From CAYLKS01 sp964384205 [NCBI: uncultured bacterium] (GTDB lineage: Bacteria; JAGOEH01): 18,010 nt of DNA. Shown here one piece after another: positions 14,766 to 18,010 of this stretch (the first letter of the stretch is position 1; each line of letters starts with the position of its first letter). The notes beneath the pieces were generated by a model that ran no database searches, was not told the DNA's origin, and saw only the letters and a program-made list of their open reading frames with translations. Made by a program: the position numbers and the translations under genes. The stretch is taken from NCBI GenBank assembly GCA_964384205.1, contig CAYLKS010000059.1, positions 1 through 18,010 of the forward strand. Reading direction: 5' to 3'.

Positions 14766-15600
14766 ATTTTATTTTATATATCAAGGTGTCCTTTGCAATA
14801 CCACCAATAAATCCTTTTAAATCTCCTTCAAGATTCATATAGTCAAAATTGAAAATTTTTGCTGAAAAAATGTTATCGGAGAATTTATCAACTGTTAAAT
14901 ATTTTAGAGTTGGCTCTGTTAGAGAATATAAATAAAATACAATCTGATTTACAGAATCAATTTCTATTCCATATTGTCTTGAATAATAAATTTTTTTGAA
15001 ATTTTCAATTATAGAATATGGCATTGTATAAAATGTATCTGTGATAATACCTGTTAGTTCTGATTCTGTATAGTCTATATAATCTGAGTTTTCATTTATT
15101 ATTGTATATTTTTTTATTGGTACTGTTATATTTTGTTTTGTATCATAAAAATAGCCCCTTATAATGTAACCGCATATTTTGTTTTTTGGAAGCCAATTAA
15201 ATAGAATAGCATTATTTGTTTTTTTAGCAGTAAAATTTGTATTTTCTGGTATATAGACATCTATATAAGAAAATAATGAATCATCAGCAGTTAGTTTGAT
15301 ATTGTATGTTGTAGCTGGTGAGAATTTATAATCAATTTTTATTTTTTTATATATGCTAAAAGTGATTTTTTGTTCTATTATAATGGAATCATTTATTGAT
15401 ATTTTTATTTTTGTATCATAAACGGGAAAATATTCTTCTTCATCTTTTAGTATAGCAGCAATATATAAATTATTCAATGGTTCATCTTTTGCATTTAAAT
15501 AGGAATAAATAATAAATTTTAGATAACTATAGTCTTTATTTACAGGATTTTTTTCACATACGAATAGAAAAATAACGACAATTATAATAAACTTTTTCAA
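14764..15600 (-). CDS. Putative lipoprotein, DUF4249-like, partner of the TonB-dependent receptor
   Basis: This 278-residue exported protein has a short basic N-terminus and a hydrophobic stretch (4-14) ending at Cys15 (LFVC). That looks like a lipoprotein signal, although Val rather than Gly, Ala or Ser precedes the cysteine. The rest is beta-rich, with early segments alternating like those of DUF4249 proteins: a 'PLNNLYIAAILKD' stretch, then a value-like strand region and a 'PATTYNIKLTADD' segment near 94-106. In Bacteroidota, DUF4249 proteins are commonly encoded directly after TonB-dependent receptors with a carboxypeptidase-like N-domain, as here. The start is TTG, 14 bases after the receptor stop, with AAAAGG 8 bases upstream. 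It probably works at the outer membrane with the receptor; ligand unknown. DUF4249 membership is inferred from layout and context. Confidence 0.6.
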   Translation of the reverse strand: MKKFIIIVVIFLFVCEKNPVNKDYSYLKFIIYSYLNAKDEPLNNLYIAAILKDEEEYFPVYDTKIKISINDSIIIEQKITFSIYKKIKIDYKFSPATTYNIKLTADDSLFSYIDVYIPENTNFTAKKTNNAILFNWLPKNKICGYIIRGYFYDTKQNITVPIKKYTIINENSDYIDYTESELTGIITDTFYTMPYSIIENFKKIYYSRQYGIEIDSVNQIVFYLYSLTEPTLKYLTVDKFSDNIFSAKIFNFDYMNLEGDLKGFIGGIAKDTLIYKIK

Positions 15601-15614
15601 TTTATTGGCCTTTT

Positions 15615-17828
15615 TTAGAATTTATAAGTTATTCCTAAAGAAGGGAATATTGGCATATAAGCTTCTCCTTCATTATTTTCATCGTAAAAGATATAGTTTT
15701 TGAAATTGAATATATTTAGCACCTGTATATAGAATTCAAATCTTTTCCATTCCCAGTAAAGATTCAGATCAATTCTTTTATACATTGGCATTTTATTTTT
15801 TGAATCTTTAAAAATGATATCTTGAGAATAAAACGGAAATTCTACAGGATTTATAGTGGTTTGATCGAAAGGATTGTCATATCTATTTAATTTTAAATAT
15901 TCTCCATAAGATTTTATAAACCAGTTTCCAGAACTTATATTTCCGTTTGTACTAATTTTTAAACTTTTTGTTAGCTGGATTCCAATATTAAATTTAAAAT
16001 TATGTCTTCTATCATAATCGGGATAATATGCTAATCCTGTTTTTTTATCTACTCGTACAATTTTTGATAAAGAATAGGAAGCAATTGCAAATATATTGTT
16101 ATACTTGTATTGTAAATAAAATTCACTTCCATAAGCTTCTCCTCGTTCAAAATCGAATGTATTATCAGAACTGGATATTTTATAATAATTTCTTATAGCA
16201 ATATTGAAATATCGTTTATAATAGGCATTTATACTTAATTTTATATTTTGTTTTTGTATTTCAAATCCTAATGTATTTTGGAGGCAATTTTGAGTATATC
16301 CTTTTTTAGATATTGGTTCCCAAACATTGAAAAGTTTTAAAATAGAGGTTTCATCTACTATAGAAACTATATTTTGGGTCATATATGAAAGTCCATAGTT
16401 AATAGATTTAGTGCTATCAATTTTTTTTATAAAGGCTATTCGTGGTTCAATATTTGCCGAACTATTGAAGGAAAAATAATCGAACCTCACTCCTCCTAAA
16501 GAGGTAATTGTATTGTTGAGTTGAATTTTTCCCTGAGTATATGCTCCTATTTCATAGCTTTTTTTACTGTAGTTTATAATACTATCAGAAGAGTTCAAAA
16601 TAATTTTGTAAGAATTATGATATGAGGTAGCAAATATCCCATTTTTTAAACTGATTTTGTCGGATAAAATAGTTATTTTATTTATTTTTAATGTAAAATC
16701 ATTGATTTTGTTGTTGATATTTAGAAATGGAATTTCTTTAAAATTAAAATTGAATTTACTGAAATAACAGATTGTTTCCCAATAAGATAAAGCAGAATTT
16801 ATATGTTTCCATGTAATTCCATAAGTATTATTGCCCCAGTTAAATTTTAATTTTTCATCATCTGGATCATAGAAAATATCTTTACCTGCAAATGAATTAA
16901 ACCTTAATATATTGTTATTGTCTATATTGTATGTTAATTTTATAATATTATCATAGAAGTAATATGGGAATATTTCTGATGTTAACCATTCCACAATTTT
17001 ATCTGCATATGTTCTTCTAAAGGATGCCATAAATGATAATTTTTTATTAATAGGGCCTTCTATTAGAGCTTTTGAACTTATTAAGCTTATTTGAGTTGTT
17101 ATATGAATTTTATCCATTTTGCCGTCTCTTGATGTTAGAGAGAGCAGGGAAGACGTTCTGCCTCCAAATTCTGGCATGAAAAAACCAGTTGAAAATTCTG
17201 AAGTTTTAAGAGCATTAATATCAAATGTAGAAAATAACCCGCCAAGATGGGAGGGATTGTATATAGGAATGTTATCTAAAAGGATTAGATTTTCATCTTC
17301 TTTTCCTCCACGAACATGGAAGTCAGTTGAAAAATGATAACTTGAACTTACTCCCGGTAACATTTGAAGTGTTCTTAAAATATCTGGTTCTCCCATAGAA
17401 GGTATTAGTTTTATATTTTTAGGATTTAAACTAATTTGTGATATAGAAGAAGAATTTTGATTGACTTTTTCCCCGGAAATCACAACTTCTTTTAATCGTA
17501 CTTCAGTTGGTGTTAATTTGTAAACTAAATTATGGACATTTTGAGTTATATTTATTGTATCTGAAAATGTTTCATATCCTATATATTGAATTATTATTAT
17601 ATACTTTTTAGCAGGAATATTTATTATTCTAAAAAAACCGTCGTTATCTGTAATTGCTCCATATTTTGTATTTTTTAGAAAGACATTTGCATAAGGTAAC
17701 GGTTCTGACGTTGTTTTATCAATTACCCTGCCCCATATAGTAAATTTTTGATTGGAAGTTATTTTAGCGTTAAATGAAAGTATAATAAAGATTATATATG
17801 CTAAAATTTTTTTTTGATAATTTGCCAT
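15615..17828 (-). CDS. TonB-dependent outer membrane receptor with carboxypeptidase-like N-terminal domain
   Basis: This 737-residue outer membrane protein has a signal peptide (about 1-26, with a hydrophobic core at 9-20). A carboxypeptidase-regulatory-like beta domain (about 28-107) carries the typical VIDKTTSEPLPYANVFLKN and DNDGFFRI patterns. A LKEVVISGE segment (112-120) marks the link region. The plug domain (about 125-235) shows LQMLPGV, FHVRGG (170-175), LILLDNIPIYNP and EFGGRTSS. The remainder is a beta-barrel of short alternating strands ending GITYKF, with the terminal Phe expected for BAM-dependent insertion. Such receptors import a ligand using TonB energy. No substrate-specific SusD partner is present; the gene after it encodes a DUF4249-like lipoprotein instead. 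The barrel is rather short for the family. The ATG has no Shine-Dalgarno sequence. Confidence 0.9.
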   Translation of the reverse strand: MANYQKKILAYIIFIILSFNAKITSNQKFTIWGRVIDKTTSEPLPYANVFLKNTKYGAITDNDGFFRIINIPAKKYIIIIQYIGYETFSDTINITQNVHNLVYKLTPTEVRLKEVVISGEKVNQNSSSISQISLNPKNIKLIPSMGEPDILRTLQMLPGVSSSYHFSTDFHVRGGKEDENLILLDNIPIYNPSHLGGLFSTFDINALKTSEFSTGFFMPEFGGRTSSLLSLTSRDGKMDKIHITTQISLISSKALIEGPINKKLSFMASFRRTYADKIVEWLTSEIFPYYFYDNIIKLTYNIDNNNILRFNSFAGKDIFYDPDDEKLKFNWGNNTYGITWKHINSALSYWETICYFSKFNFNFKEIPFLNINNKINDFTLKINKITILSDKISLKNGIFATSYHNSYKIILNSSDSIINYSKKSYEIGAYTQGKIQLNNTITSLGGVRFDYFSFNSSANIEPRIAFIKKIDSTKSINYGLSYMTQNIVSIVDETSILKLFNVWEPISKKGYTQNCLQNTLGFEIQKQNIKLSINAYYKRYFNIAIRNYYKISSSDNTFDFERGEAYGSEFYLQYKYNNIFAIASYSLSKIVRVDKKTGLAYYPDYDRRHNFKFNIGIQLTKSLKISTNGNISSGNWFIKSYGEYLKLNRYDNPFDQTTINPVEFPFYSQDIIFKDSKNKMPMYKRIDLNLYWEWKRFEFYIQVLNIFNFKNYIFYDENNEGEAYMPIFPSLGITYKF

Positions 17829-17834
17829 ATATTA

Positions 17835-17863
17835 ATTTTAATGGAAAAAAGATATTAAGTCAA
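17835..17863 (-). promoter_or_regulatory. Promoter of the TonB receptor gene, abutting its start codon
   Basis: Read leftward, TTGACT (17863-17858) is followed after exactly 17 bases by TAAAAT (17840-17835), five of six matches to the -10 consensus. Only six bases separate the -10 box from the ATG at 17828, so transcription should begin at or next to the start codon. Confidence 0.6.
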
Positions 17864-17922
17864 TATTAAAGTTAATAAGTGCTGCTGGGTATTTTAGTTT
17901 TAAAGTGAAAATACTAAATTTG

Positions 17923-17950
17923 TTGACATAAATATTATAGTATTTATTTT
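17923..17950 (+). promoter_or_regulatory. Rightward promoter at the window edge
   Basis: A perfect TTGACA (17923-17928) is followed after 16 bases by TATTTT (17945-17950), the same arrangement as the yqeY promoter. The next ATG (17980) meets a stop after three codons, and another at 17997 runs off the window with no ribosome binding site. The transcribed unit lies mostly beyond 18010 and could be a gene or an RNA. Confidence 0.4.
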
Positions 17951-18010
17951 TCGTATTTATAGTTGTTAAAATATAAAAAATGGAAAAATAAGAGACATGG
18001 TACCCCCTTG

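Overview
The window is strongly AT-rich and tightly packed, and it looks like chromosomal DNA of an anaerobic, H2-metabolising bacterium with an outer membrane. Three observations support this. There is an oxygen-sensitive-type [FeFe] hydrogenase operon. There is a TonB-dependent receptor followed by a DUF4249-like lipoprotein, a pairing typical of Bacteroidota and relatives (FCB group). There is also a GSI-beta glutamine synthetase that carries the adenylylation tyrosine. I cannot place it in a phylum; an uncultured FCB-type lineage is a reasonable guess. No RNA genes, insertion sequences, CRISPR arrays or phage genes are visible.

Region 1 (1-9115, + strand) is one long operon. It starts behind a near-perfect match to the clostridial Rex operator (173-190) and a TTGACA/TATTAT promoter (262-289). 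The order is a short SerA-like dehydrogenase, a NuoE-like subunit (HndA/HydC type), an HndB-like [2Fe-2S] protein, a 1015-residue fusion of a HydB/HndC-type NuoF with a GltD/NfnB-like flavoprotein, the [FeFe] hydrogenase catalytic subunit, a second NuoE and a second NuoF of more complex-I-like type. Gaps are 11-25 bases and nearly every gene has a strong Shine-Dalgarno sequence. A 13-bp hairpin that can work in both directions ends the operon. The parts suggest an enzyme that exchanges electrons between H2, ferredoxin and NAD(H)/NADP(H), with two NuoEF modules and an Nfn-like module around one hydrogenase. This is the most unusual content of the window. Maturation genes hydE, hydF and hydG are not here.

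Region 2 (9121-11298, - strand) is a soluble hybrid PAS histidine kinase with a C-terminal receiver domain. It converges on the hydrogenase operon. Region 3 (11435-12887, + strand) is a translationally coupled trio: a YqeY-family protein and two half-size permease proteins (DUF318/ArsP-like). Region 4 (13241-14701, + strand) is glutamine synthetase with its own promoter and a long leader region. Region 5 (14764-17828, - strand) is the TonB-dependent receptor and lipoprotein, convergent with glnA across a shared 14-bp hairpin. The last 180 bases hold a rightward promoter for something outside the window.

Two start codons were moved from the longest open frame to the one with the Shine-Dalgarno sequence: the hydrogenase to 5244 and the second NuoF to 7496. 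The two independent minus-strand genes lack a Shine-Dalgarno sequence, and their promoters sit almost on the start codon, which suggests leaderless transcripts.
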